Source: Hansschlegelia beijingensis
GTDB taxonomy: Bacteria > Pseudomonadota > Alphaproteobacteria > Rhizobiales > Methylopilaceae
NCBI RefSeq assembly: GCF_014196425.1
Contig: NZ_JACIDR010000004.1
Coordinates: forward strand, 1 to 64,000
Direction: 5' to 3'
DNA length: 64,000 bases
Shown: one piece after another, positions 48,251 through 56,718 of the stretch
Position numbering within the stretch: position 1 is the first letter of the stretch
Layout of the letters: each line of letters begins with the position of its first letter
Made by a program: the position numbers and the translations under genes
The notes under the pieces: model-generated
Told to the model about the DNA's origin: nothing
The model's input: only the letters and a program-made list of their open reading frames with translations
Databases searched by the model: none

Positions 48251-50221
48251 TCAGGCCGCCTTTTCGCCGGCGCCTTCTGCGATTCTGACGATGTCGGCCA
48301 TGATCGCGGTCAGGTCGAAGTTCTTCGGCGTGTAGACCGCGGCGACGCCCATCGCCTTCAGCTCCCGCTCGTCCTCCGGAGGAATGATCCCGCCGACGAT
48401 CACCGGCACGTCGTCGAGGCCGTTGCGGCGCATGCGCTCCATGACCTCCCGGACGAGGGGAAGGTGGGAGCCGGAGAGGATCGAAAGCCCGACGACGTGG
48501 ACGCCCTCCTCGAGCGCCGCGTTCACGATCTCCGCGGGCGTCAGCCGGATCCCCTCATAAACGACCTCGAACCCGCAATCGCGCGCCCGCACGGCGATCT
48601 GCTCGGCGCCGTTCGAATGGCCGTCGAGGCCGGGCTTGCCGACGAGCAGCTTCAGCCGCCTGCCGAGCGCGAGCGAGGCGGCCTCGACCGCCTTGCGCAC
48701 CTCCACGATCTCGCCGCCGCCGCTGGACTCGCGGGCGGCGCGGCCGACGCCGGTCGGCGCCCGGTACTCGCCGAAGATCTCGCGCAGGGTCGCGCCCCAC
48801 TCGCCGGTGGTGACGCCGGCCTTGGCGGCGGCGATCGAGGGCTCCATGACGTTGCGGTCCTCGCGGGCGGCGGCCGCCAGCTCGGCGAGCGCCTTCGCGA
48901 CCGCGGCCTCGTCGCGCTGGGCCTTCCAGGCCTTCAGCCGCTCGATCGCCTCTGTGCCGACATGCTCGGGAACCACCTGGATCGAGTCGGAGCCGGTGGA
49001 GAGCGGAGAGGGCTCGGTCGACTGGAACTTGTTCACGCCCACCACGATCTGATCGCCGGACTCGATGGCCGCGAGGCGGCGCGCGTTGGACTCGACGAGG
49101 CGGCCCTTCATGTAGCCCGCCTGGACGGCCGCGATCGCGCCGCCCATGTCGTCGATGCGGGCGAGCTCCGCGCGCGCCTCCTCCTTCAGCTGCTCGACCT
49201 TGGCGTCCATCACCTTGGAGCCGGTGAAGATGTCCTCGTATTCGAGGATGTCGGTCTCGTAGGCGAGGATCTGCTGCGCGCGCAGCGACCACTGCTGGTC
49301 CCATGGCCGGGGCAGGCCGAGCGCCTCGTTCCAGGCCGGGAGCTGCACGGCCCGCGCGCGCGCGTCCTTCGAGAGGGTGACGGCGAGCGTCTGGATCAGG
49401 ATGCGATAGACGTTGTTCTCGGGCTGCTGCTCGGTGAGGCCCAGCGAGTTCACCTGCACGCCGTAGCGGAAGCGGCGGGACTTGGCGTCGGTGACGCCGT
49501 AACGGTCGCGGGTGATCTCGTCCCACAGGTCGACGAAGGCCCTCATCTTGGCGATCTCGGTGATGAACTTCATCCCCGCGTTCACGAAGAACGAGATGCG
49601 CTGCACGGTCTGCCCGAACGCCTCCTCGCTCGGGTTGGTGGCCTTCACCTCGTCAAGGACGGCGATCGCGGTCGCGAGCGCGTAGGCGAGCTCCTGAACC
49701 GGCGTCGCTCCCGCCTCCTGCAGGTGGTAGGAGCAGACGTTCATCGGGTTCCACTTCGGCATCTCCTTCGTGGTGAAGAGGATGACGTCGCGGATCAGCC
49801 GGAGCGACGGCGCGGGCGGGAACACGTAGGTCCCGCGCGACAGATACTCCTTGATGATGTCGTTCTGGGTGGTGCCCTGCAGCGACGAGCGGTCCGCCCC
49901 CTGCTCCTCGGCCTGCGCGACGTAGAGCGACAGCAGCCAGGCCGCGGTCGCGTTGATGGTCATCGAGGTGTTCATCTGCTCGAGCGGAATGCCGTCGAAC
50001 AGGGTGCGCATGTCGCCGAGATGCGAGACCGGAACGCCGACCTTGCCGACCTCCCCGCGCGACAGCACGTGGTCGGGATCGTAGCCGGTCTGCGTCGGGA
50101 GATCGAAGGCGACCGACAGACCGGTCTGACCCTTGGCCAGGTTCGACTTGTAGAGCTTGTTCGACTCGACCGGCGAGGAATGGCCGGCATAGGTCCGGAA
50201 CAGCCAGGGTTTGTCGGGCAT
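48251..50221 (-). CDS. ecm: Ethylmalonyl-CoA mutase (B12-dependent)
   Basis: 656 residues, single chain, lacking the N-terminal extension of methylmalonyl-CoA mutase. It converts (2R)-ethylmalonyl-CoA to methylsuccinyl-CoA in the ethylmalonyl-CoA pathway, which regenerates glyoxylate for the serine cycle and assimilates acetate. TYAGHSSPVESNKLYKSNLA and GLSVAFDLPTQTGYDPDH are close to the Ecm/MeaA consensus (family memory), and the cobalamin domain has KPGLDGHSNGAEQIAVRARD (DxHxxG) and VIVGGIIPPED. The ATG at 50221 has a GGCGGAG site 6 bases upstream. The other pathway genes are not in the window. Confidence 0.92.
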   Translation of the reverse strand: MPDKPWLFRTYAGHSSPVESNKLYKSNLAKGQTGLSVAFDLPTQTGYDPDHVLSRGEVGKVGVPVSHLGDMRTLFDGIPLEQMNTSMTINATAAWLLSLYVAQAEEQGADRSSLQGTTQNDIIKEYLSRGTYVFPPAPSLRLIRDVILFTTKEMPKWNPMNVCSYHLQEAGATPVQELAYALATAIAVLDEVKATNPSEEAFGQTVQRISFFVNAGMKFITEIAKMRAFVDLWDEITRDRYGVTDAKSRRFRYGVQVNSLGLTEQQPENNVYRILIQTLAVTLSKDARARAVQLPAWNEALGLPRPWDQQWSLRAQQILAYETDILEYEDIFTGSKVMDAKVEQLKEEARAELARIDDMGGAIAAVQAGYMKGRLVESNARRLAAIESGDQIVVGVNKFQSTEPSPLSTGSDSIQVVPEHVGTEAIERLKAWKAQRDEAAVAKALAELAAAAREDRNVMEPSIAAAKAGVTTGEWGATLREIFGEYRAPTGVGRAARESSGGGEIVEVRKAVEAASLALGRRLKLLVGKPGLDGHSNGAEQIAVRARDCGFEVVYEGIRLTPAEIVNAALEEGVHVVGLSILSGSHLPLVREVMERMRRNGLDDVPVIVGGIIPPEDERELKAMGVAAVYTPKNFDLTAIMADIVRIAEGAGEKAA

Positions 50222-50335
50222 CTCGCGCTCCGCCTCGCACAGGGAGGCGTCAGCTCTGGCCGCGCCCCGCACAGTCTTTAGCGGACGTGTGCGGCGCCGC
50301 AATGAGCCGATCGTCGGACGGAGGCGGGGCCTCGC

Positions 50336-50677
50336 TCAGCCGAATTCCTTGTCCGCGAGCGTGCGCCGCGCCGCGTCGCGGTGGCGGTCGTTGAGATGGG
50401 TCCGGACCAGCGCCAGCGTCGCGGCGAGCACGCTGGCGTCGTCCGCGAACCCCATCAGGGGCACGAAGTCCGGCAGCGCGTCGAGCGGCAGCACAAAATA
50501 GGCGAGGGCGCCGATCAGCGTCGCCCGCACGTGGGTCGGCGTCTCGCGGTCGAAGGCGCAGTAATAGGCCGCGACCGCGTCCTCGGCGAACGGGATGCTG
50601 CGCGCGACGCGCTTCACCGTCGGCCAGAAGTCACGCTTTACGCGGGCCTCGTCGGAAGAGGCGCTGTCGGCGGCCAT
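50336..50677 (-). CDS. DUF1232 (YkvA-like) membrane-associated protein
   Basis: 113 residues. The DUF1232 core, ALAYFVLPLDALPDFVPLMGFADDASVL, has the conserved P-(L/I)-D-(L/A)-(I/L)-PD motif and lies in a weakly hydrophobic segment. Function unknown. The ATG at 50677 is chosen for the GAGGAG just upstream; an in-frame ATG 18 codons before has none. It lies 50 bases after the metallopeptidase gene on the same strand. Confidence 0.9.
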   Translation of the reverse strand: MAADSASSDEARVKRDFWPTVKRVARSIPFAEDAVAAYYCAFDRETPTHVRATLIGALAYFVLPLDALPDFVPLMGFADDASVLAATLALVRTHLNDRHRDAARRTLADKEFG

Positions 50678-50727
50678 GTCGGGTCTCCTCGGCGGTCGCC
50701 TGAAGGTGGCGTCGCGCGGTCGGGCGA

Positions 50728-51141
50728 TCAAGGCTCCGCGGTCGCGGCGGCCTCGATCGCCTCCATGTCCTCGTCCGACAGGCCGAAGTGATGGCCGATC
50801 TCATGGACCAGGACATGCGTGACGATCGCCCCGAGCTTCTCTTCGTGCTCGGCCCAATAGTCGAGGATCGGCCGCCGGTAGAGGTGGATGACGTTCGGCA
50901 TCTGCCCGGTGCGGGGAACGGCTTCCGCATGCGCGAGGCCGACGCCGGTGAACAGGCCGAGAAGGTCGAACTCGCTCTCCGCGCCGAGCTCGGCCAGAAC
51001 CTCCTCGGTGGGAAAATCGTCGACGCGGATCACCGCCGTCGCCGCAAGGGCCCTGAACGCCTCCGGAAGCCGGGCGAAACCCTCCTCTGCGAGGCGCTCG
51101 ATATCGGCCAGATCGGGAGCCGGAAGGTCAGTCCAATCCAA
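50728..51141 (-). CDS. Zincin-like metallopeptidase family protein
   Basis: 137 residues. The zinc motif HEIGHHFGLSD (HEXXHxxGxxD) near the C-terminus and TLIVHLYRRPIL-like NVIHLYRRPILDYW in the middle fit the short MMP1-like/minimal metallopeptidase family often found next to DUF1232 genes. Whether it is an active protease is unknown. The start ATG at 51141 is the first in frame. Confidence 0.88.
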   Translation of the reverse strand: MDWTDLPAPDLADIERLAEEGFARLPEAFRALAATAVIRVDDFPTEEVLAELGAESEFDLLGLFTGVGLAHAEAVPRTGQMPNVIHLYRRPILDYWAEHEEKLGAIVTHVLVHEIGHHFGLSDEDMEAIEAAATAEP

Positions 51142-51193
51142 GTGTTGTGCCCTGCGCCGTCGTGGAGGCCGGTATGGAACTCAATCCTATCCC

Positions 51194-51209
51194 GTCGCGT
51201 TATCGCGAC
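51194..51209. promoter_or_regulatory. Perfect inverted repeat GTCGCG-TTAT-CGCGAC
   Basis: Six-base arms around TTAT in the region between the metallopeptidase gene (divergent) and the first small exported protein gene. It looks like an operator or hairpin. No partner regulator is visible. Confidence 0.4.
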
Positions 51210-51384
51210 AAGTCGTGCCTCCGCGCGCGGCCCGGGGGTCGACCTTACATGCAGGCGCGCCCAGTGCTTTGCCAATGAACGTCACGTGAACGCCGCCGTA
51301 ACGGCGAGTTCATCCCTGCCAAGCCATAGATCAAGCCTGAGGTCGGCGTTTTTGGGCTCCGACCCGAGGGACAAGGAGACGTTG

Positions 51385-51702
51385 ATGAGGACTGCTCTTC
51401 TCTCCGCCGCCGCGCTGGCCCTGGGCCTCGGCGCTTTCGCCGCCGCTCCCGCGAGCGCTGCGCCGATCGCCACGCACGCCACCATCGCCGCGCCGGCCGC
51501 GGTCAGCGACGTCGCCTGCCGCACGGTCCGCAAGACGGTCTGGCGCAACGGCGTCAAGCGCACCGTCACGAGCCGCGAGTGCGACCGGGCCAACCGCAGC
51601 TGGCGCCGCGATCGCGTCGTGGAGCGCCGTTATCGTCCGGGGCCGCGCCCGTACTACCGTCCGGCTCCGCCGCGTCCGGGCATCGGCATCTACGTTCGCT
51701 GA
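51385..51702 (+). CDS. Small exported basic protein with two cysteines (array member 1)
   Basis: 105 residues. Signal peptide about residues 1-26 (ALLSAAALALGLGAFAAAPA, cleavage near ASAAP). The mature part has CRTVRKTVWRNGVKRTVTSR with a second cysteine in RECDRANRSW, then an Arg/Pro/Tyr-rich tail (YRPGPRPYYRPAPPRPG). AAGGAG precedes the ATG at 51385. It is followed by a strong terminator and resembles the next two genes in size, export signal and cysteine spacing. I recognise no domain. Confidence 0.8.
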   Translation: MRTALLSAAALALGLGAFAAAPASAAPIATHATIAAPAAVSDVACRTVRKTVWRNGVKRTVTSRECDRANRSWRRDRVVERRYRPGPRPYYRPAPPRPGIGIYVR

Positions 51703-51727
51703 CGCGAGCCGAGCCTGATCGACAAAG

Positions 51728-51759
51728 AGCCCGGCGCTTGCAGGCGCCGGGCTTTTTTT
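51728..51759 (+). terminator. Intrinsic terminator after the 51385-51702 gene
   Basis: AGCCCGGCGC (51728-51737) pairs perfectly with GCGCCGGGCT (51744-51753) over a 6-nt loop, followed by a run of seven T (51753-51759). Classic Rho-independent terminator for the plus strand. Confidence 0.95.
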
Positions 51760-51816
51760 CGTCTGGCGTAGATCACCCGTAAACTATTAAGGCTGGTCCA
51801 GTATTCAGAAGCCCAT

Positions 51817-51822
51817 TATAAG
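51817..51822 (+). promoter_or_regulatory. Possible -10 box (TATAAG) in an AT-rich stretch
   Basis: The stretch 51778-51850 is clearly richer in A and T than its surroundings and contains TATAAG at 51817-51822, 130 bases before the ATG of the next small exported protein gene. No good -35 box is seen, so this is only a suggestion. Confidence 0.25.
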
Positions 51823-51951
51823 TCGATTTTTCGCCATCAACCTCTTCAAGGATGAAGATCAGGCGGCGGGCTGAGCCTCTTGCGGGGCCGGAGCCTCCGC
51901 CGGACGTGCGCTCCCGTCTGGAGAGCGCGCATCTCGTTGAGGGGAACTGCG

Positions 51952-52209
51952 ATGAAAGCTCTCGCACTGGCGTTCTCGGCCGCCATTCTTTCGGCTGGCT
52001 TCGCGGCCGCGCCCGCGGCGGCCGGCGTCTACATCGAGTATGACGGGCCGCGTTACCACCATCGGCCGCCGGTCTATTACGCGCGTCCGGCGCGCGTCTA
52101 CTACGCCCCGCGCCCGGCGCGACGCGTCTGCCGCGTCACCTATGTGCGGGAGTGGGGCCGGTTCGGCCCGCATAGCCGGCGCATCGAAACCTGCCGCGAG
52201 CGGTGGTGA
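51952..52209 (+). CDS. Small exported basic protein with two cysteines (array member 2)
   Basis: 85 residues. Signal peptide about residues 1-24 (ALAFSAAILSAGFAAAPAAA). The mature part has Tyr/Pro/His/Arg-rich PRYHHRPPVYYARPARVYYA, then CRVTYVREWGRFGPHSRRIE ending before a second CRERW at the C-terminus. GGGGA precedes the ATG at 51952. Cysteine spacing and the CR.(V/T)...R..E.CR pattern are shared with the genes on either side. Function unknown; an envelope-associated small protein is likely. Confidence 0.8.
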   Translation: MKALALAFSAAILSAGFAAAPAAAGVYIEYDGPRYHHRPPVYYARPARVYYAPRPARRVCRVTYVREWGRFGPHSRRIETCRERW

Positions 52210-52290
52210 GGCGAACAGCCACTTCTCAGGTCCGCGCCGCGCGCTAACTCCGAACCGGTCGGCGAGATCGCCCGGTTCGGAGGAATGACG

Positions 52291-52575
52291 ATGAAGCGGT
52301 GGCAGGCGGGACTGGCGGCGGCGCTCGCGATCGGCGGGGCGTCGTCGGCGTTTGCGGCGGATCTCCCCTATGAGCGCTCCTATGGCGAGCGAGTCCTCCG
52401 GTCGCGGACGATCGTGACCGAAGAACGCGCGCTGGTCAGGCCGGTCAACTTCCGGCTCGACGTGCGGACCACGCCCTGGCTGCACTACGAGATGAGGCCG
52501 TCACTGATTTGCCGGCTCGCTTGGGAGCGCGGCAGGCGCGGCGATCGACCCGTGGAGGTGTGCCGGAGCTGGTGA
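52291..52575 (+). CDS. Small exported protein with two cysteines (array member 3)
   Basis: 94 residues. Signal peptide about residues 1-20 (WQAGLAAALAIGGASSAFAA). The end reads CRLAWERGRRGDRPVEVCRS, with the same CR...E.CR pattern as the two preceding genes. There are two ATGs, at 52285 and 52291; GGAGG at 52279-52283 stands 7 bases from the second and only 1 from the first, so I take 52291. Its stop is 3 bases from the stop of the convergent acetyltransferase gene. Function unknown. Confidence 0.8.
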   Translation: MKRWQAGLAAALAIGGASSAFAADLPYERSYGERVLRSRTIVTEERALVRPVNFRLDVRTTPWLHYEMRPSLICRLAWERGRRGDRPVEVCRSW

Positions 52576-52578
52576 GCC

Positions 52579-53037
52579 TCACCAGGCGACGGAGCGGTCG
52601 ATCCTGATCACATAGTTCCGCCACGGCGCCCGCTCGGCGATGCGGTCGTAGAGCGCGGCCGCCGGGTTCGCCTCAGGGACCATCCACCGCAGGTGGACCC
52701 AATCTCGCGCCGCGCCCTCCTCGACAAGGCAGGCGACCAGGGCCTGGGCGACGCCCTTTCCGCGGCAGGCGGCGTCGACGAACAGGTCGTCCAGCTGACC
52801 GGCGCGCCTGCCAGAGATCGCCTCGGGCAGGTCGTAATAGAGCGCGAAGCCGACCAGCGCGCCGTCTAGCTCGGCGCCAGCGATACCCACCATCGGCTCG
52901 GCGATCAGCTTCGCCGCGTAGGCTTCGTCAGGAGCGCCGGGCTGGCTTGCGAGGAGAGCTCCCGAATAAGCCGCGATCAGAGGCGCCAGACGGGGCGCGT
53001 CGCTCGCCTGGAGCCGGGGGATGATGCGCAGGGACAT
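52579..53037 (-). CDS. GNAT family N-acetyltransferase
   Basis: 152 residues. GNAT fold: the acetyl-CoA-binding motif A is DDLFVDAACRGKGVAQALVA (R/Q-x-x-G-x-G/A as RGKGVAQ) and motif B is NPAAALYDRIA near the C-terminus. Substrate not evident. Downstream of leuC, on the same strand, with a 57-base gap. Confidence 0.9.
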   Translation of the reverse strand: MSLRIIPRLQASDAPRLAPLIAAYSGALLASQPGAPDEAYAAKLIAEPMVGIAGAELDGALVGFALYYDLPEAISGRRAGQLDDLFVDAACRGKGVAQALVACLVEEGAARDWVHLRWMVPEANPAAALYDRIAERAPWRNYVIRIDRSVAW

Positions 53038-53094
53038 GCTGTGCGCCGCAATCCGTCGGGAGCCCCGAAGACGAGGCTCCCGAGTTTCAGAGGG

Positions 53095-54504
53095 TCACCG
53101 CCACTCGCGGATGTCGACGAAACGGCCGGCGACAGCCGCCGCCGCCGCCATCGCGGGGGAGACCAGATGCGTACGGCCCCGGAACCCCTGACGGCCCTCG
53201 AAATTGCGGTTCGAGGTCGAGGCGCAGCGCTCTTCCGGCGCCAGCTTGTCCGGGTTCATCGCGAGGCACATCGAGCAGCCGGGCTCGCGCCAGTCGAAGC
53301 CGGCGGCCTTGAAGATCCGGTCGAGGCCTTCGGCCTCCGCCTGCTCCTTCACGAGCCCGGAGCCAGGGACGACCATGGCGTTGACGTTGCCGTTGACGGT
53401 CTTGCCCTCGATCATCTTGGCCGCCTGCCGCAGATCCTCGATCCGCCCGTTGGTGCAGGAGCCGATGAACACGCGATCGATCGCGATGTCGGTGATCTTC
53501 GCGCCCGGGGTCAGGCCCATATAGGCCAGCGCCCGCTGGATCGCGGCGCGCTTGCCCTCGTCGGCCGCCGCGTCCGGGTCCGGAACGACGCCCGTGACTG
53601 CGACCACGTCCTGCGGGCTGGTGCCCCAGGAGACGATCGGCGGCAGGTTCGCCCCGTCGAGCCGGACGATGCGGTCGAAATGCGCGCCGTCGTCGGTCCT
53701 CAGCGTGTCCCAGTAGCGGCGCGCCGCGTCCCAGGCTTCGCCCTTGGGCGCCATCGGCCGGTCCTTGAGGAAGGCGTAGGCCTTCTCGTCCGGCGCGATC
53801 ATGCCCGCGCGGGCGCCGCCCTCGATGGACATGTTGCAGATCGTCATGCGGCCTTCCATCGACAGGTTCTCGATGACCTCGCCGGCGTATTCCATGACGT
53901 GGCCGGTGCCGCCCGCGGTGCCGATCTCGCCGATGATCGCGAGGATCACGTCCTTCGCGCCGACGCCCTCCGGCAACTTGCCGTCGACGACGATGCGCAT
54001 GTTCTTCGCCTTCGTCTGGATCAGCGTCTGGGTCGCGAGCACATGCTCGACCTCGGACGTCCCGATGCCATGCGCGAGAGCGCCGAACGCGCCGTGGGTC
54101 GAGGTGTGGCTGTCGCCGCAGACGATCGTCGTGCCCGGGAGGGTGAAACCCTGCTCGGGGCCGACGACGTGCACGATGCCCTGCCGCTTGTCGAAGGCGT
54201 CGTAATACTGGACGCCGAACTCGCGGGTGTTCTCGGCCAGCGCGGCGATCTGCGCGGCGCTTTCCGGATCAGGGTTCGGAAGCGAGCGGTTCGACGTCGG
54301 CACGTTATGGTCGACGACGGCGAGCGTCTTGTGCGGTGCGCGGACCTTGCGGCCGGTGGCGCGCAGCCCTTCGAACGCCTGCGGGCTCGTCACCTCATGC
54401 ACGAGGTGACGGTCGATGTAGAGCAGCACGGAGCCGTCAGGCTGACGGTCGACGACATGGTCGTCGAAAATCTTGTCGTACAGGGTCTTGGGGGCGGCGG
54501 ACAT
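53095..54504 (-). CDS. leuC: 3-isopropylmalate dehydratase large subunit
   Basis: 469 residues. With LeuD it isomerises 2- to 3-isopropylmalate in leucine synthesis. The [4Fe-4S] ligands are in [14 protein letters not shown] and in [31 protein letters not shown] is the conserved active-site stretch. ATG at 54504 begins the protein. leuD is not adjacent downstream (a GNAT gene is). A candidate promoter and a 42-codon open frame lie upstream (54566-54731). Confidence 0.97.
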   Translation of the reverse strand: MSAAPKTLYDKIFDDHVVDRQPDGSVLLYIDRHLVHEVTSPQAFEGLRATGRKVRAPHKTLAVVDHNVPTSNRSLPNPDPESAAQIAALAENTREFGVQYYDAFDKRQGIVHVVGPEQGFTLPGTTIVCGDSHTSTHGAFGALAHGIGTSEVEHVLATQTLIQTKAKNMRIVVDGKLPEGVGAKDVILAIIGEIGTAGGTGHVMEYAGEVIENLSMEGRMTICNMSIEGGARAGMIAPDEKAYAFLKDRPMAPKGEAWDAARRYWDTLRTDDGAHFDRIVRLDGANLPPIVSWGTSPQDVVAVTGVVPDPDAAADEGKRAAIQRALAYMGLTPGAKITDIAIDRVFIGSCTNGRIEDLRQAAKMIEGKTVNGNVNAMVVPGSGLVKEQAEAEGLDRIFKAAGFDWREPGCSMCLAMNPDKLAPEERCASTSNRNFEGRQGFRGRTHLVSPAMAAAAAVAGRFVDIREWR

Positions 54505-54565
54505 TGAGCGCCTCTAGGTCGTTGGAGCGTGGAGAGGAGTGGGGCTGCGCCGGCGGCGCAGGACG

Positions 54566-54694
54566 TCAGCTCCCGAGTCGGCTCGTGATCGCCGACAGAC
54601 GCGCGTGGAAGCGGGACGGCAGGCGCACGTGGTCGGAGCGGCCCGCGAAGGCCTCCGACGTCAGCGCAAAAAGTCCCGATCCGCGGCCGCTCAT
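54566..54694 (-). CDS. Possible 42-residue leader peptide upstream of leuC
   Basis: An ATG at 54694, eight bases after the -10-like TATATC, opens a 42-codon frame ending in TGA at 54566, 61 bases before leuC. It contains five leucine codons (CTT, CTG, CTG, CTG, CTC), spread rather than clustered, and no Shine-Dalgarno site, so it may be accidental or start on a leaderless RNA. A hairpin follows. Listed because position fits a leader peptide. Confidence 0.25.
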   Translation of the reverse strand: MSGRGSGLFALTSEAFAGRSDHVRLPSRFHARLSAITSRLGS

Positions 54695-54701
54695 GGGGGG
54701 T

Positions 54702-54731
54702 GATATAAGTGAACAACCCTATGAGTTGCAA
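54702..54731 (-). promoter_or_regulatory. leuC: Candidate leuC promoter (TTGCAA-N18-TATATC)
   Basis: Minus-strand TTGCAA (54726-54731) and TATATC (54702-54707) are 18 bases apart in one of the few AT-rich spots of the region. Both boxes match the sigma70 consensus at 4 of 6 positions. It would give a leader of about 200 nt before leuC. Confidence 0.4.
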
Positions 54732-54866
54732 ACGTCTGCGGCGGATTTTGGAGCGCTTCGAGACGCAGGTCCGCTGCTCCGTCCTGGCGGCTTGACAATC
54801 AGGCCCGAAGGCGGACCTTCGCGAACGCCGCTCCCGCCCGTCTTCGGGCCCAGAAAGGACGACGCC

Positions 54867-55478
54867 ATGAGGCTCTCGCTCACCGCGCCCGCCATCCGCA
54901 TGTTCGCGGCGCTTACGCTCACCGGTCTCGCGCTGTCGCTCGCCGGCTGCGGCGTCAACAACGTGCCGACCCTCGAGGAACAGGCCAAGGCGCGCTGGAG
55001 CGACGTCCAGAACCAGTATCAGCGCCGCGCCGATCTGATCCCCAACCTGGTGGAGACCGTGAAGGGTTTCGCGCGCCAGGAGGAGAAGGTGCTCACCGAG
55101 GTGGTGGAGGCCCGGGCGAAGGCGACGCAGGTCAACATCGACGCCAGCAAACTGTCGGACCCGGAGGCCGTGAAGCGCTTCCAGGAAGCCCAGGCGCAGC
55201 TCTCGGGCGCGCTGGGACGGCTGCTGGCGGTGTCGGAGAACTATCCGGACCTGAAGTCCAACCAGAACTTCCTGGCCCTGCAGTCGCAGCTCGAAGGCAC
55301 CGAGAACCGCATCGCGGTCGCGCGCCGCGACTACATCCAGGCGGTCCAGGCCTACAACACGGAGCTTCGCACGATCCCGGGTCGCTGGATCGCGGGCTGG
55401 CTCTATCCTGAGGCGAAGCCGATGGCGACCTTCGAGACGGCCCCGGAGAACCAGGCTGCGCCGAAAGTGTCGTTCTAG
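54867..55478 (+). CDS. LemA family protein, lipoprotein-like
   Basis: 203 residues. The N-terminus has a signal with LSLAGCGVNN, a possible lipobox (cysteine near residue 28). The LemA domain follows: VQNQYQRRADLIPNLVETVK is its signature, then a long helix bundle to AYNTELRTIPGRW. LemA proteins are envelope helix-bundle proteins of unclear role, frequently encoded with TPM-domain proteins; no such partner follows here, since the next gene is convergent. Its stop shares CTAG with the GGDEF gene stop. Confidence 0.93.
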   Translation: MRLSLTAPAIRMFAALTLTGLALSLAGCGVNNVPTLEEQAKARWSDVQNQYQRRADLIPNLVETVKGFARQEEKVLTEVVEARAKATQVNIDASKLSDPEAVKRFQEAQAQLSGALGRLLAVSENYPDLKSNQNFLALQSQLEGTENRIAVARRDYIQAVQAYNTELRTIPGRWIAGWLYPEAKPMATFETAPENQAAPKVSF

Positions 55479-56665
55479 CTGACGATGCCGTTGGCCCGCC
55501 CGGCTGAGGGCGCGGGACGCCGGCCGGCGCCCCATCGCACCGCAGCCGTGGCGACGATGCACTGTGACTTGCCGGCCGTCTTGGCCCGGTAGAGCGCCTC
55601 GTCGGCGGTGTCGAGCAGCTCCGAGACGTCCTCGCCGTGGTCAGGCGCGAGCGCCACGCCGACGCTGACGCCGACGCTGACCAGAAGGCCGCTCTGGATC
55701 TCGTAGGGCGCGCCGAGCTCCCGGATGAGACGTTCCCCGAAGGCCGGCGCCTGCCTGCGGTCGACCCCGAGGGCGATGATGACGAATTCGTCGCCGCCGA
55801 TGCGCGCGGCGACGTCGCCGGCCCGGAGCAGGCCGCGCAGGCGATCGGCCGCAGCCTTCAGCAGCTCGTCTCCGGCCGCGTGGCCATGCCCGTCGTTCAC
55901 GCTCTTGAAGCCGTCGAGATCGAGGTAGAGCAGGGCGGCGCGACGTTCGCCGCGCTTCTCCATCTCTCGCAGCAGGCCGGCTCGATTGGAGAGCCCGGTC
56001 AGCGGATCGTGGCGGGCGAGCCGGTCGTTCTCGCGCTCCGCCTGCATGGTGGCGACCATCAGCGCGTTGAGCCTGTATGCGGCAAGCCGCATGCTGACGA
56101 GGTAGAACGGGATCTGGATCACCGTCAGCAGCATGATCGGCTCGCCGGATAACGGCGCCGCCAACACGGTGGGGCCGAGGCTGAGGGCGATCATCAGCGC
56201 CGCGAGCCGGGGCGCTCCGAAATTGCGGAACGCGATGCCGCCGATCATGGCGCCGGCGGACATGCAGGCGATGGTGGCCGCGACCCAGTCGCCGCTGAGC
56301 AGGGACATGAAGGCACCGTAGCCGACGCTCGCCGCCCACAGGATGCCGAGGCAGAGGTAGAGATCGGTCGGGGTGTCGCGGCCTTCCTTGCTAAGCCTGA
56401 AGGCGCTCAGCAGCACGACGAGCCGCGCGCCGCAGATCAGCAGCTCGGACAGGAACCAGATGATGAACGGCGCGCTCTGGAGGCGAAGCGCCAGAAGGCC
56501 GGACACCAGCAGGCTGTTCAGGACGCCGCCCGCGAAAATGGGCAGCGTCCCGAACAGGCTCGCGACGAGGGCGCGCCTGATGTCTTCCGAGACATCCGGG
56601 CCGGCGTCCGTCAGCCAGCGCGTGAAGCGCCAGCGGGGCAAGCTGTACGAGAGCTCCATCCGCAT
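55475..56665 (-). CDS. Membrane diguanylate cyclase (GGDEF)
   Basis: 396 residues. The N-terminal 215 residues contain about six hydrophobic segments with no recognised sensory domain; the GGDEF domain covers about 230-375. The active-site motif is RIGGDEFVII, preceded by RAGD five residues upstream, the RxxD inhibitory I-site, and DPLTGLSNRAGLLREME begins the domain. It should make cyclic di-GMP under membrane-borne control, with product inhibition. Downstream of the Fae-like gene by 53 bases on the same strand, so possibly co-transcribed. Confidence 0.93.
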   Translation of the reverse strand: MRMELSYSLPRWRFTRWLTDAGPDVSEDIRRALVASLFGTLPIFAGGVLNSLLVSGLLALRLQSAPFIIWFLSELLICGARLVVLLSAFRLSKEGRDTPTDLYLCLGILWAASVGYGAFMSLLSGDWVAATIACMSAGAMIGGIAFRNFGAPRLAALMIALSLGPTVLAAPLSGEPIMLLTVIQIPFYLVSMRLAAYRLNALMVATMQAERENDRLARHDPLTGLSNRAGLLREMEKRGERRAALLYLDLDGFKSVNDGHGHAAGDELLKAAADRLRGLLRAGDVAARIGGDEFVIIALGVDRRQAPAFGERLIRELGAPYEIQSGLLVSVGVSVGVALAPDHGEDVSELLDTADEALYRAKTAGKSQCIVATAAVRWGAGRRPAPSAGRANGIVS

Positions 56666-56718
56666 GGCGCGAACAGGGCGCCCGGGACCGTTAATTCCAG
56701 CTTACCACCTGCGCCGGC

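Larger units (their letters stand above)
54505..54866. other. Gene-free region between leuC and LemA genes
   Basis: It holds a possible minus-strand promoter (54702-54731), a short open frame (54566-54694) and a CTGCGCC/GGCGCAG hairpin (54545-54561) on the way to leuC. On the plus side it should also contain the LemA promoter, for which I see no clear boxes. Confidence 0.45.
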
